Source: CAZCPB01 sp044223975
GTDB taxonomy: Bacteria > Planctomycetota > Phycisphaerae > Phycisphaerales > UBA1924
NCBI GenBank assembly: GCA_044223975.1
Contig: JBGALI010000008.1
Span: 62,001 to 126,000 of the forward strand
Reading direction: 5' to 3'
DNA length: 64,000 nt
Numbering within the stretch: the stretch's first letter is position 1; every line of letters starts with the position of its first letter. Positions 51,523 to 60,700 of the stretch are shown here, one piece after another. The notes beneath the pieces were generated by a model. It was not told where the DNA came from, did not search any database, and saw only the letters and a list, made by a program, of their open reading frames with translations. The translations under genes were made by a program, and so were the position numbers.

Positions 51523-51665
51523 GGCGGTTCCTCGGTGAGACCGGCGACCCAGCGCGCCGGGTACGCCATGCTAACACATTCCGCGCCAACTCAACAGTCC
51601 GGCGGTCTCGGAAGATCCGCCCGTCCGTTCCGCGCCCCGCCCTCCTTTTCTCGTCCGCCCCTCTC

Positions 51666-51671
51666 TACCCT
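51666..51671 (+). promoter_or_regulatory. candidate -10 box of leaderless gltX
   Basis: TACCCT, 7 nt before ATG 51679, no ribosome site. Confidence 0.4.
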
Positions 51672-51678
51672 CCCCGCG

Positions 51679-53442
51679 ATGCCCTCAATTCCCCCCGTCG
51701 TCACCCGCTTTGCCCCCAGCCCCACCGGCCACCTCCACATCGGCGGGGCTCGCACGGCCCTGTTCTGCTGGGCCTTTGCCAAGAGAAACCACGGCAGCTT
51801 CGTGCTCCGCATCGAGGACACCGATCAGGCCCGGTCCAGCGACGAGTCGGCCCGAGGCATCATGGAGGACCTCGCCTGGCTCGGGATTTCATGGGACGAG
51901 GGGCCGGAGTTCACGCCCGCGGGCGGCCCGAAAATCGGCGGCGACCCGCGCGGCGTCGGTCCTTTCTTCCAGGCCCGGCGTGTCCCGCTGTACAACGAGC
52001 ACCTGATGCAGCTCGTCGAGCGCGGCAGGGCGTACCCGGCGTTTGAGAAGTCCGAGGACCTCGAGGCCAAGCGCAAGGCCGCGGTCGCCGCCAAGCAGAC
52101 CTACCGCTACGACCGTGCCGCGCTGCGCGAGATGCCGGACATCAAGGACCGGCTCAAGCGGATGGAGTCCGGCGAGCCGCACGTCATCCGGCTCTTCGCT
52201 CCGGCCGAGGAGATCGTCGTTCACGACGAGGTGCTCGGTGACGTGAAGTACGCCGCGGGAGAGATGGACGACTTTGTCATCCGCAAGGCCGACGGGTTCC
52301 CGACCTATCACTTCGCGGTGGTGATCGACGACGAGCTGATGGGCGTGACGCACGTGCTGCGGGCCCAGGAGCACCTCAACAACACGCCGCGCCACGTCGC
52401 CCTGCAGCGTGCCCTTGAGAACACCCGTGCCGGCCGCCCCTTCCGCACGCCGATCTACGCGCACATGCCCCTGATCTGCAACATGGACGGGTCGAAGATG
52501 AGCAAGCGCGACAAGGCCAAGGCGGCCCGCGCGACGCTGCAGCAGAAGATGAAGGCCGACCCTGCGCTCGTGCCCGACGCCCTCGCGTCGCGCCTCGGTG
52601 TCGATGCGTTGACGCTCAATCAGTTCCTCGCCAAGGACAACGACTCGCTCGACGTCGCCGAGAGGATCGCGAACACGTTCGGCGTCGCGCTCCCCGAGAT
52701 CGAAGTCTCCGATTTCCGGGCCAACGGCTATCTTCCCGGAGCCATCACCAACTTCCTCTCGCTCCTGGGCTGGAACCCGGGCCTCAAGACCGCCGACGGC
52801 AAGGACCTCGAGAAGTTCGACAACGCGTTCCTCGCCGAGCACTTCGCGCTCGACCGCATCGGCAAGACCAGCGCCAAGTTCGACCGTGCCAAGCTCATCT
52901 CCTTCAACGCCGATGCTATCGGCGCCATGCCCGACGCGGGGTTCACCGCGGCGTGGCGGGCGTGGGCCCGCGAGAACGAGCCGGCGTTCGCCGCGCGCAT
53001 GGATTCACTGGCGGCGGGCAAGTCGTGGGATCTTTTCGCCGCGCCGATCAAGCCGCGGGCCAAGACGCTCCGTGACGGCGTGAAGTCCGCGGCGGTGGTG
53101 ATGACCGACGCTGCGACACTGGTGTATGACAAGGCGGCCGTCGAAAAGAACCTCATCGCCAATGACCGGGCGGGCTTGGCGATCCTGAAGGACTGCCGCA
53201 CCGCGTTCGCGGCGCTCGCGGGCTGGGATTCGAAGCAGGTGCATGACTCGCTCGAATCGCTCGCCAAGTCCCGCGGCTTCGTGAACGAGAAGGGCGTCAA
53301 CATCGGCCCTGTCGCCCAGCCGCTGCGCGTGGCGATCGCGGGCGTGCCTGTGACGCCACCCTTGGGCGAAACGCTCGCGGTTCTGGGGCGCGACTCGGTC
53401 CTGGCGCGGATCGACCGCTGCCTGCGCGAATGCGGCGTGTGA
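51679..53442 (+). CDS. gltX: glutamyl-tRNA synthetase with an insertion after KMSKR
   Basis: 587 residues, longer than the usual 460-500. The class I signature APSPTGHLHIGGARTALFCW (HIGH variant) and GSKMSKRDK (Lys273-Arg277, KMSKS variant) are present, with LRIEDTDQARS and AEEIVVHDEVLGDV between. Between Arg277 and DFRANGYLPGAITNFLSLLG (from residue 345) lie about 67 residues where the family has roughly ten, so a 55-60-residue insertion is present. The C-terminal anticodon-binding part ends with AIAGVPVTPPLGETLAVLGR. The long upstream frame is not coding; ATG 51679 has the TACCCT box. It aminoacylates tRNA-Glu (and possibly tRNA-Gln). Confidence 0.92.
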   Translation: MPSIPPVVTRFAPSPTGHLHIGGARTALFCWAFAKRNHGSFVLRIEDTDQARSSDESARGIMEDLAWLGISWDEGPEFTPAGGPKIGGDPRGVGPFFQARRVPLYNEHLMQLVERGRAYPAFEKSEDLEAKRKAAVAAKQTYRYDRAALREMPDIKDRLKRMESGEPHVIRLFAPAEEIVVHDEVLGDVKYAAGEMDDFVIRKADGFPTYHFAVVIDDELMGVTHVLRAQEHLNNTPRHVALQRALENTRAGRPFRTPIYAHMPLICNMDGSKMSKRDKAKAARATLQQKMKADPALVPDALASRLGVDALTLNQFLAKDNDSLDVAERIANTFGVALPEIEVSDFRANGYLPGAITNFLSLLGWNPGLKTADGKDLEKFDNAFLAEHFALDRIGKTSAKFDRAKLISFNADAIGAMPDAGFTAAWRAWARENEPAFAARMDSLAAGKSWDLFAAPIKPRAKTLRDGVKSAAVVMTDAATLVYDKAAVEKNLIANDRAGLAILKDCRTAFAALAGWDSKQVHDSLESLAKSRGFVNEKGVNIGPVAQPLRVAIAGVPVTPPLGETLAVLGRDSVLARIDRCLRECGV

Positions 53443-53462
53443 AGTGCTTCGGGCCGTCGTGA

Positions 53463-54335
53463 TTACTTCTTGACCGCGATCACGTCGAACACCGGCGGCA
53501 GCTGCATGAAGCAGTCCGGATCGGCGCTCGCCTCGGACCACGCCATGCCGAACGCTTGCTGATCGGCCTGGGTGATCAGGCCCATCTGCACCAGGCGCGG
53601 CACGAACGTCGCCCAGAACGAGTCGGGCCAGTGCCAGATCGTCGAGCTCGGGCGGGCCACGCGCTGGTGGCACTCGATCGACTCGACCGTGAACCCGTGG
53701 CGGCTCAGCATCGCCGGCAGTCGGCCCATGATGTCGGGGTCGCCGCCCTGGGCGCGCCAGCTCGCGCCGACGGCGTTGATCACCTTGGTGAACACCTCGC
53801 GACGCGGCGCCAGCGTCATCGACTCGTAGTTGAAGTAATCCTGCACCGCGACCTTGCCGCCGGGACGCACCAGGCGGGCCAGATGCCGCACCACGTCCTC
53901 GGGCTGCTTGACGAAGCAGAACACCCACCGGGCGTACGCGAGGTCGACGTAGCCGCCGCGACCCGGGAGCGCCTTGTCGAGTTCCTGCACATCGCCGAGG
54001 ATCCGCTCGACGTTGAGCAGGCGGCGCGACTTCACCTCGTCGTTAAGCTGCTTGAGGAACGAGGCTGACTCGTCGATCGCGATCACGCGCCCCGTGGGGC
54101 CGACCAGCTGCGCCAGGTCCATGGTCGCGTGCCCCGGGCCGCACCCGACATCGAGCACGGTCATGCCCGGGCGGATGCCGCAGCGTTCCCACAGGAGGTG
54201 GGCCGAAGCCGACCACAGCCGGTGCTGAAGGCCGAGGCGCGCCGACTCGTCCGGGCCCGTGCCGAGCACGTACTCGGTGGGGTCGGCGGCCTGTGAACGA
54301 CGTGGCTTGGCGGCGGATCGGGCGGATGAAGTCAT
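53463..54335 (-). CDS. class I SAM-dependent methyltransferase
   Basis: 290 residues from ATG 54335. SAM core: MTVLDVGCGPGHATMDLAQL (motif I), VIAIDESASFLKQLNDEV (motif II), YVDLAYARWVFCFVKQPEDV (motif IV) and LVRPGGKVAVQDYFNYESMT (motif V). The N-terminal 40 residues are basic. It resembles Methyltransf_25/UbiE-like enzymes acting on small molecules; substrate unknown. It is divergent from the MFS gene with a 54-bp shared start region, each with a TACGCT box. It converges on gltX (20-bp gap). Confidence 0.82.
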   Translation of the reverse strand: MTSSARSAAKPRRSQAADPTEYVLGTGPDESARLGLQHRLWSASAHLLWERCGIRPGMTVLDVGCGPGHATMDLAQLVGPTGRVIAIDESASFLKQLNDEVKSRRLLNVERILGDVQELDKALPGRGGYVDLAYARWVFCFVKQPEDVVRHLARLVRPGGKVAVQDYFNYESMTLAPRREVFTKVINAVGASWRAQGGDPDIMGRLPAMLSRHGFTVESIECHQRVARPSSTIWHWPDSFWATFVPRLVQMGLITQADQQAFGMAWSEASADPDCFMQLPPVFDVIAVKK

Positions 54336-54343
54336 GGCCGCAA

Positions 54344-54349
54344 AGCGTA
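54344..54349 (-). promoter_or_regulatory. candidate -10 box of the methyltransferase gene
   Basis: TACGCT on the minus strand, 8 nt before ATG 54335. Confidence 0.4.
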
Positions 54350-54376
54350 GGCGCCCCTCGTGCTTTGCCGTTCCCC

Positions 54377-54382
54377 TACGCT
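54377..54382 (+). promoter_or_regulatory. candidate -10 box of the MFS gene
   Basis: TACGCT, 7 nt before GTG 54390, and the mirror image of the minus-strand box 27 bp away. Confidence 0.4.
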
Positions 54383-54389
54383 CCGGGCC

Positions 54390-55745
54390 GTGCACGCGCT
54401 CACGCGCCCCTTAGCCCGGGTGATCCACTCCTTCAGCCCCGCCTCCCTGCCGCTGCTGGCGCGCCGGAGTTACTGGCTCGAGCTGATCACCACGCTTTTT
54501 TTCTCGATCACGCTCGCGGCGGTCGAGGGCGGCGTCATGGGCGTGTTTACCAAACAGTCGTTCGCGGGGGTGGTGGGGGAGGGACGGCTTAACGCGATGG
54601 TCGCGCTGGTCGGGGCCGCTCCCGAGATCGCCAACATCCTCAGCTTTATCTGGGCCTCGTTCAGCCACGGCCGGGCCAAGATCCCGTTCGTGAACGCCCT
54701 CCAGCTGGCGGTGATCCTCCTCGTCGCCGGCATCGCGCTGGTGCCGCGCAGCCCCGCGGGGCTGGTGGGGCTGGGCGTGCTGGTGATCGCCTCGCGGGTG
54801 TGCTGGTCGGGCATCATCACGCTGCGTCCGACCATCTGGCGCGTCAACTACCCGCCTCGGGTCCGGGCCCGGATCGTCGGCAAGTTTGCGACCATCCAGC
54901 AGGTTACGGTCGCGGGTGTGGGCCTGTTGATGGGCGCGCTGCTGGATTGGCGAGAGAGCACGGCCGCGGTGGTGATCCCGCTGGGCGCGGCAGCCCTGGG
55001 TCTGGTGGCGCTCCTGGCCACCAGCCGCCAGCGGGTCCGCACTCAGCGCGCCATGCTCAGCGGCGAGCGGACCGAGCCCGAGCTGGGCAGACCGTGGCAC
55101 GGGCTGTTGTCGCTGTGGACGGTGCTCCGGCGCGATGCCCGCTACGCCCAGTACATGGTGTGCATGTTCGTCCTGGGCTTCGGCAACCTCATGATCACGC
55201 CCATGCTCGTCATTCTCTTCCGCGACGAGTTCCACCGCGGGCACTTCGCCAGCATCCTGGTCATCACAGCGATCCCCTACCTGCTCCTGCCCCTGGCGAT
55301 CCCCCTGTGGGCCCGCCTGCTCGACCGCGCCCACGTCGTGCGCTTCCGCAGCATCCACGCGTGGAGCTTTGTGATCTCAACATCCGTCTTCCTGCTCGCC
55401 GTCGTGCTCCACTCCATGCCCGTCATGATCCTGGGATCGCTCCTGCAGGGCATCGCGGTGGGCGGCGGCTCGCTGGCGTGGAACCTGGGGCACGTCGACT
55501 TCGCGCCCCCGGCCCGCACCTCGCAGTACATGGCCGCGCACGTCACGCTCAACGGCATCCGCGGCCTGCTCGCGCCGCTGGTCGCGGTGGCGATGTACGA
55601 GTCGTTGCTGCGGTCGGGGCTCGACGCGGGCACGGCCGGAGCGTGGACGCTCGGACTCAGCGCGGCCTTGGCCGCGCTCGGGAGCGTCGGTTTCGTGGCC
55701 CTGCGAATCTCGATGGGGCATCACGCGGCGGCTCGAAGGTCCTGA
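54390..55745 (+). CDS. MFS-type transporter, substrate unknown
   Basis: 451 residues from GTG 54390; an earlier GTG at 54360 is possible. Twelve hydrophobic helices can be drawn in two halves joined by a basic cytoplasmic loop (SRQRVRTQRAMLSGERTEPE). MFS-like loops include GKFATIQQVTVAGVGLLMGA and FRDEFHRGHFASILV, and the second half has GSLLQGIAVGGGSLAWNLGH. No sugar or drug-efflux signature. It shares its promoter region with the divergent methyltransferase, suggesting joint use, perhaps export of a methylated product; that is a guess from layout. Confidence 0.78.
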   Translation: MHALTRPLARVIHSFSPASLPLLARRSYWLELITTLFFSITLAAVEGGVMGVFTKQSFAGVVGEGRLNAMVALVGAAPEIANILSFIWASFSHGRAKIPFVNALQLAVILLVAGIALVPRSPAGLVGLGVLVIASRVCWSGIITLRPTIWRVNYPPRVRARIVGKFATIQQVTVAGVGLLMGALLDWRESTAAVVIPLGAAALGLVALLATSRQRVRTQRAMLSGERTEPELGRPWHGLLSLWTVLRRDARYAQYMVCMFVLGFGNLMITPMLVILFRDEFHRGHFASILVITAIPYLLLPLAIPLWARLLDRAHVVRFRSIHAWSFVISTSVFLLAVVLHSMPVMILGSLLQGIAVGGGSLAWNLGHVDFAPPARTSQYMAAHVTLNGIRGLLAPLVAVAMYESLLRSGLDAGTAGAWTLGLSAALAALGSVGFVALRISMGHHAAARRS

Positions 55746-55772
55746 GCGCAGCGGGTTTCTCGGAAAACAGCA

Positions 55773-55801
55773 CCGCCCCGCCGGGGATCTCAGCGGGGCG
55801 G
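55773..55801 (-). terminator. terminator-like hairpin after hsp20
   Basis: CCGCCCCGC and GCGGGGCGG form a perfect 9-bp stem with an 11-nt loop. On the minus strand it is followed by TGCTGTTTT. It lies 57 nt beyond the hsp20 stop. Confidence 0.55.
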
Positions 55802-55857
55802 CGCACGCTCCCTACATCGGAAGCGTCTTGCTTGTTACGAACGGCACTCCGCTGCCG

Positions 55858-56298
55858 TTACGCGATCTTGATCTTCTTGGGCAGTTCCTTCTCGACCTTC
55901 TGCATGGTCAGCGTGAGGACGCCGTCCTTGAGCTCGGCCTTGGTGCTGTCCTCGACGACCGTGCTGGGCAGGGCCAGGCGCCGGCTCATCGAACCGAAGC
56001 GCCGCTCCTTGCGGTAGTACCGCTCGGTCTTGCTCTCGGTCTCTTCGCTGTGCTCGGCCTTGATCGTCAGCACGCCGTCGTGGATCTCAAGGCTCACGTC
56101 CTCGCGCTTGAAGCCCGGGAGCGACGCACGAACGAACACGTTCTTGTCGTCTTCCGACACATCGAGCGCCAGCGTTCCCTCGTCGATCGTGGGCGCCATC
56201 GCCTTCATCTCGCCGAAGAACGGGTCGTTCAGCAACTGGGTGAACAACCGGTTGACCGTGGGAACCTCGAACGGGTCACGCCTCATGAGCAGATTCAT
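55858..56298 (-). CDS. small heat shock protein Hsp20 (alpha-crystallin family)
   Basis: 146 residues. The alpha-crystallin domain spans about 43-140, with LALDVSEDDKNVFVRASLPG, VSLEIHDGVLTIKAEHSEET, RRFGSMSRRLALPSTV and AELKDGVLTLTMQKVE; the A-x-x-x-n-G-V-L consensus is intact. An N-terminal arm (RRDPFEVPTVNRLFTQLLND) and a C-terminal KKIKIA with the I-x-I pattern support oligomer formation. ATP-independent holdase. A strong AGGAGG ribosome site precedes ATG. No CIRCE element was seen upstream. Confidence 0.93.
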   Translation of the reverse strand: MNLLMRRDPFEVPTVNRLFTQLLNDPFFGEMKAMAPTIDEGTLALDVSEDDKNVFVRASLPGFKREDVSLEIHDGVLTIKAEHSEETESKTERYYRKERRFGSMSRRLALPSTVVEDSTKAELKDGVLTLTMQKVEKELPKKIKIA

Positions 56299-56634
56299 CG
56301 TGCGCCTCCTTCATCAACGGCAGCGTGCGAACGCGCCGTGCGTTTTTCTTTGTCCCGCGCCGTTCGCGGGCTCACGCAGATGCATATGGCAAGGCTCGTG
56401 CCAGCCGCGGCTCATCGGTGCCGGCACCGCGGACCGGCCTCGGGATGGCGGTGACGCGGTGGCCAACGGCCACTTCGGCGAGGCCCGGGTGCCATGGTGT
56501 CACTCTGGCAGGCCGGGGTTCCGCACGTTCGCCGAAGGTTCGTGAGGGGCTGAGAATGCTGGTATTCGCGTGCCGATCCGGTCCGCACCATCCATGCGAA
56601 CAGGCCGTGAACCGCTCGGCCCTAGAATCTTTCC
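56299..56634. other. 336-bp intergenic region between hsp20 and the aldolase gene
   Basis: No gene with normal codon use was seen on either strand, though frames run across it. It contains the hsp20 ribosome site at its left end and the TAGAAT box of the aldolase gene at its right end. No CIRCE repeat and no clear heat-shock promoter was found. Confidence 0.5.
56623..56628 (+). promoter_or_regulatory. candidate -10 box of the aldolase gene
   Basis: TAGAAT, 6 nt before ATG 56635, the best spacing for a leaderless message. Confidence 0.45.
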
Positions 56635-57684
56635 ATGCAACCGACCATCGACTTCCGCAGCGACACCGTCACCAAGCCCACGCGAGAGATGCGCCGCGCC
56701 ATGGCCGAGGCCGAGGTCGGCGATGACGTGCTCGGGGACGACCCGACCGTGATCAAGCTCCAGGAGCGCGTCGCGCAGATCATGGGCAAGCAGGCCGCGT
56801 GCTTCGTGCCCACCGGCACCATGGCCAACCAGACCGCGATCCGCGCCCAGACCGATCACGGCGACGAGATCATCGCGCACGAGGACAGCCACATCATCCA
56901 CTACGAGACCGGCGGACCCGCCGCGCTCTCGGGGTGCATGATCCGCCCGGCCCGCGGCACCAACGGCCTGTACGACGTCGACCAGGTCGAGGCCCTCTAC
57001 CGCGCCGAGACGATCCACGCCCCGCGCACCAGCCTGCTCCTCATCGAGAACACCCACAACCGCGGCGGCGGAGCCGTGTGGCCGATCGCGCAGATCGAGA
57101 GGGTCACGACCAAGGCCCGGGCGTGCGGCCTCCGCGCCCACCTCGACGGCGCCCGCGTGTGGAACGCGTGCGCCGCGACGCGCCTCAAGCCCGCCGAGTA
57201 CGCGCGCCATTTCGACACCGTTTCATGCTGCTTCAGCAAGGGCCTGGGCGCCCCCGCGGGGTCCGCCGTCGCCGGCGATGCCGAAACGATCAAGCGCGTG
57301 CACCGCTTCCGCAAGATGTTCGGCGGCACGATGCGCCAGTCGGGCATCCTTGCCGCGGCTGCGCTGTACGCCCTCGACCACCACGTCGACCGCCTCTCCG
57401 AAGACCACGCCAACGCGAAGAAGCTGGCCGCGGGGCTGGCCGAGATCCCCGGCCTCACGCTCGACGCGTCGAGCGTCCAGACCAACATGGTGTTCTTTGA
57501 CGTCGACCCGGCGCTCGGCACCGCGGCGCAGGTGTGCACGAAGCTCAAGGCGGCGGGCGTGCTCATGCTCCCGACCGCGCCGCAACGCGTGCGCGCGGTG
57601 TGTCACCTGGACGTGCCGGCCAATCTGGTTGATCAGGGACTGCAGCGGATCGAGCAGGCGTTGTGCGCCAAGGCCGTCGCCTGA
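56635..57684 (+). CDS. PLP-dependent low-specificity L-threonine aldolase-like enzyme
   Basis: 349 residues, fold type I. DFRSDTVTKPTREMRRAM and DDVLGDDPTVIKLQERVA begin the family, FVPTGTMANQTAI binds the phosphate, HEDSHIIHYETGGPAAL holds the stacking His, and CFSKGLGAPAGS carries the PLP Lys202. LDGARVWNACAA is the Asp that contacts the pyridine nitrogen. It cleaves L-threonine or L-allo-threonine to glycine and acetaldehyde; GntG-type aldolases are close relatives, so the exact substrate is uncertain. It is a single gene, convergent with the large minus-strand gene. Confidence 0.9.
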   Translation: MQPTIDFRSDTVTKPTREMRRAMAEAEVGDDVLGDDPTVIKLQERVAQIMGKQAACFVPTGTMANQTAIRAQTDHGDEIIAHEDSHIIHYETGGPAALSGCMIRPARGTNGLYDVDQVEALYRAETIHAPRTSLLLIENTHNRGGGAVWPIAQIERVTTKARACGLRAHLDGARVWNACAATRLKPAEYARHFDTVSCCFSKGLGAPAGSAVAGDAETIKRVHRFRKMFGGTMRQSGILAAAALYALDHHVDRLSEDHANAKKLAAGLAEIPGLTLDASSVQTNMVFFDVDPALGTAAQVCTKLKAAGVLMLPTAPQRVRAVCHLDVPANLVDQGLQRIEQALCAKAVA

Positions 57685-57723
57685 TTTGTCGATGGTCGAC
57701 GCGTTGCGCGGACCACGGGGCCG

Positions 57724-60700
57724 TCACTCGATCGCGACCGACCGCACAATCCTCGCGCCGGTCTCTGGCTCCAGCACCGCCACCGAGACCCTCTTGCCCT
57801 TCAGCAGTTCGTAACCCTTGGAGTAGGGGAACCGCCGGACCGCCTGGCGACCGGCCGGGAGCTGCGACACGGGCGCCTTGATCCGCGGCTGGTCCGGAGC
57901 GGTCGCCGTCAGATCCAGATCCATGGGGTGGGTGCCGCGGTTGGTGATGTGGGCTTCGACCACAACATCAGCGCCGGTGTGCAGCGCAACCAGCTCCAGC
58001 ATGATCTGCGGCAGGCCCAGCTCCACCGTCGTCGTGGTGCGGATCGAGCCGTAGTCGCGGTCCGCCGTCACTTCGAGGTCGAGCACGAACTCCTTCAGAC
58101 CGGCTTCTTCCGATGCCGCGAACGCGACCGTGATCGGGATCCGCCCCTGCTCGCCCGGCTGCACCATCGCGCGCCCGGCCCGCGGCGTGATCCGCCAACG
58201 GCGGTCGCGCGTGCCGTCGGGCGTCTCGTACCCGCCCGGGCTGGCCACGAACGACTTCACCTCCAGCGGCACGTTCCACGGGTTGTCGAACACGATCGAG
58301 TGCTCGTGGGTGTCGTTGGTCGGCGTGAGCAACGGGGGATCGATGCGTACCGACGACAGGAACTTCACCAGGCGCGCATCCACGCCCTCGATGAACACCG
58401 GCTCGGGCGTCAAAGGCACGCGGATGCCGGGCCGGCGCGAGCTGGGCTTCTCCGGAGCTCCGGGCGCGGCATCGCCCGCGCGCACGCGGACCGGCGCCAT
58501 CTCGTCGAGCGGCGCATCGCTCACGTTGCCGAAGAGATCAACCACCGTCACCGGACCGCGCCCGACGTAGCCCTTGAGCACCGCCGCGTCGGCGGGGGCC
58601 GAATCGTTCCACCCCACCAGCGCGCCCGGCATGTCTTCGGGTGAACCCGGGGCCGGCGCGAGGATGAAGCATTTCAGCCCGGGCCCGGCAGGGAACTCGC
58701 CCACGACACGGCGGTCGCTCAGGCGGCGCGCCAGAGTGCTCCACACACCAAGCTCCGGCCGGGGTTCGATCTGCGTGCCCGACTTGCCGTCCATCGTCCA
58801 CGGGGCCAGCAGAACCGCGCCGATCGCGGCACGCTGCGGTTCGGCGGCGGCCCCGGGCGGACGGGTCGCGGCGCGGTCCGCGGCCCAGATCTCAATGGTC
58901 CGACGCGCCAGTTCCACCGGACCAGGACCCAGGCCGTAGAGATCTTCCGGAGAGGGCTCGAACACGAACTCCAGCTCGGTCCCCGCGGGCCCGGCGCGCC
59001 AGGAATCGACCATGCGCGCGATGGAGCCCGGCGGCGCATCGCGTGGCACCAGCGCGCTCACGCGCGATCGCCCGGCCCCCGGCACGCCCACCTCCGGACG
59101 CAGGTTCTGGTCGACGCGCCACGGGATGCTGAGCACCGGCGAGGGCACGAGCGTCGCCAGCGCCTTCTCGGCGCCGATGACATCCTCCGCCAGCGTCTTG
59201 GACAGCATCGCCCGCTCATCGCCGGATCCGCCCACCTGCCACCGCTGCACGCGCTGCCCGAAGCGCTCGAGGATCGGCTCAAGGAACGGGCCCCACACCT
59301 TGCGGTCGCCGGCCAGCACCCGCCACGGATCGTCCGGGTCCAGGCGCGTGATCGCCGCCAGTTCCTCGGGCATGCGCGGCAGCACCAGCGTCACCGACTG
59401 CCCGTGCTCGAGCAGCGGGTCCACGACCAGCGCGAGCGTCCGCGAGAAGTCCTTGGCCTTGTTCGCCGAGAGATCGGCCGACCACGCCGGCAGCACGACC
59501 GACCCCGACCCGATCCGCCGCAGCACGTTTTCGACGCCCGCGCCGAGTTCCACGGGCGCCGGGTCGATCATCACGCCGAAGCGCCGCCGGTCGTCGGTCA
59601 GCCGGCGCGTCGCGCTGGTCCCAAGCTCGTCGGCGTCCAGCCACAGGAAGTCCGCGTGCGCCTTGCCCACCAGCGCGTCCTTGTTGAACACGCCCAGCGC
59701 CGCGCGGTACCAGCCGAACCGGGGCACCGCCGGCGTCCACGGCGCGTGGGCACGCCCCGCGCCGATCTCGCGCGTGAGCCGGTCCACCACCGTGCCGTGG
59801 CTGTCGATCAGGGTCACCTGCGCGGTCAGTTCCTCGCCCGTCAGGTCGCGGATCTCGAGATTCAGCTCGGGCTTCTCGGGCGCGACGAACACGCCCCCGG
59901 GCGCCGTGCAGGTCAGTTCGATCCTCGGCAGCTGCGCGACCGTCACGTCGTCGAACCACGCGGCGCCGCTGTATTCCTGGGGAGGTGGCCGGTAGCCGGG
60001 GATCACGCCGCCCTGCTGCTCGGGCTGGAGCAGCGACAGTTCAAGGCCCAGGAACGCCGCGTTGTCCGCCGAGCCGCGCAGTTCGATCTCAACCGGCGAC
60101 CACAGCCCTTCCGAAACGATCAACTCGCTTGTGGTGCGGCTGGATTCGATCGGTTTGAGCTGGGAGTCGAGAAATACCGCTTCGACTCGCGCCCTGGCCT
60201 CGGTCAACCCGCTGGTCCGCACCCGGGCCGTGACCAGGTAGTCCGCGTCGGGGAACACGGGGATCACGCCCGGCTCCAGGCGCAGGGCGGTGCTCCCGCC
60301 CTTGGTCGGGAGCTTCACGGACCCCGTTCCCGCGAACGCCGGCGAGGTGTAGTCGAGTTCCGCGAGGTTCCACGACGGGAACCCCGGACGCTTGAACGAG
60401 ATCTCGGTGCCGCTCTCGGCCCGGGAACGCAGTCCGTCCTGGGCCCGGAGCCAGTGGCGCGGCCACTGGAAGGGGTTGCTCGCCTGCTCTTCGAAGTCAA
60501 AGACCCGCACGATCCGACGGGCGGCCTCGGGGCGCTCTGCCCGAGGCTCCGGGGCGCCCTGCGCCTTCGCGGGTGCGGTCGACTGGTCGATCAACGGAGT
60601 GGAATCCTGCCGTGCGCTGACCGTTCCCGCGGCCATCGAGAGCGCGCACGCCGCAAGCAGGGACCGCACGGCGCGGCCATCGCCGTCCGCGTTGAGCGCG

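Noticed and set aside
50440..53442. Very long plus-strand frame (1000 codons) covering the Gfo/Idh region and gltX
   Set aside because: Only the part from 51679 matches glutamyl-tRNA synthetase. The upstream part is antisense to the Tat oxidoreductase, whose motifs are intact on the minus strand.
56299..56634. CIRCE or sigma-32 heat-shock promoter before hsp20
   Set aside because: No TTAGCACTC-N9-GAGTGCTAA and no good sigma-32 hexamers on the minus strand.
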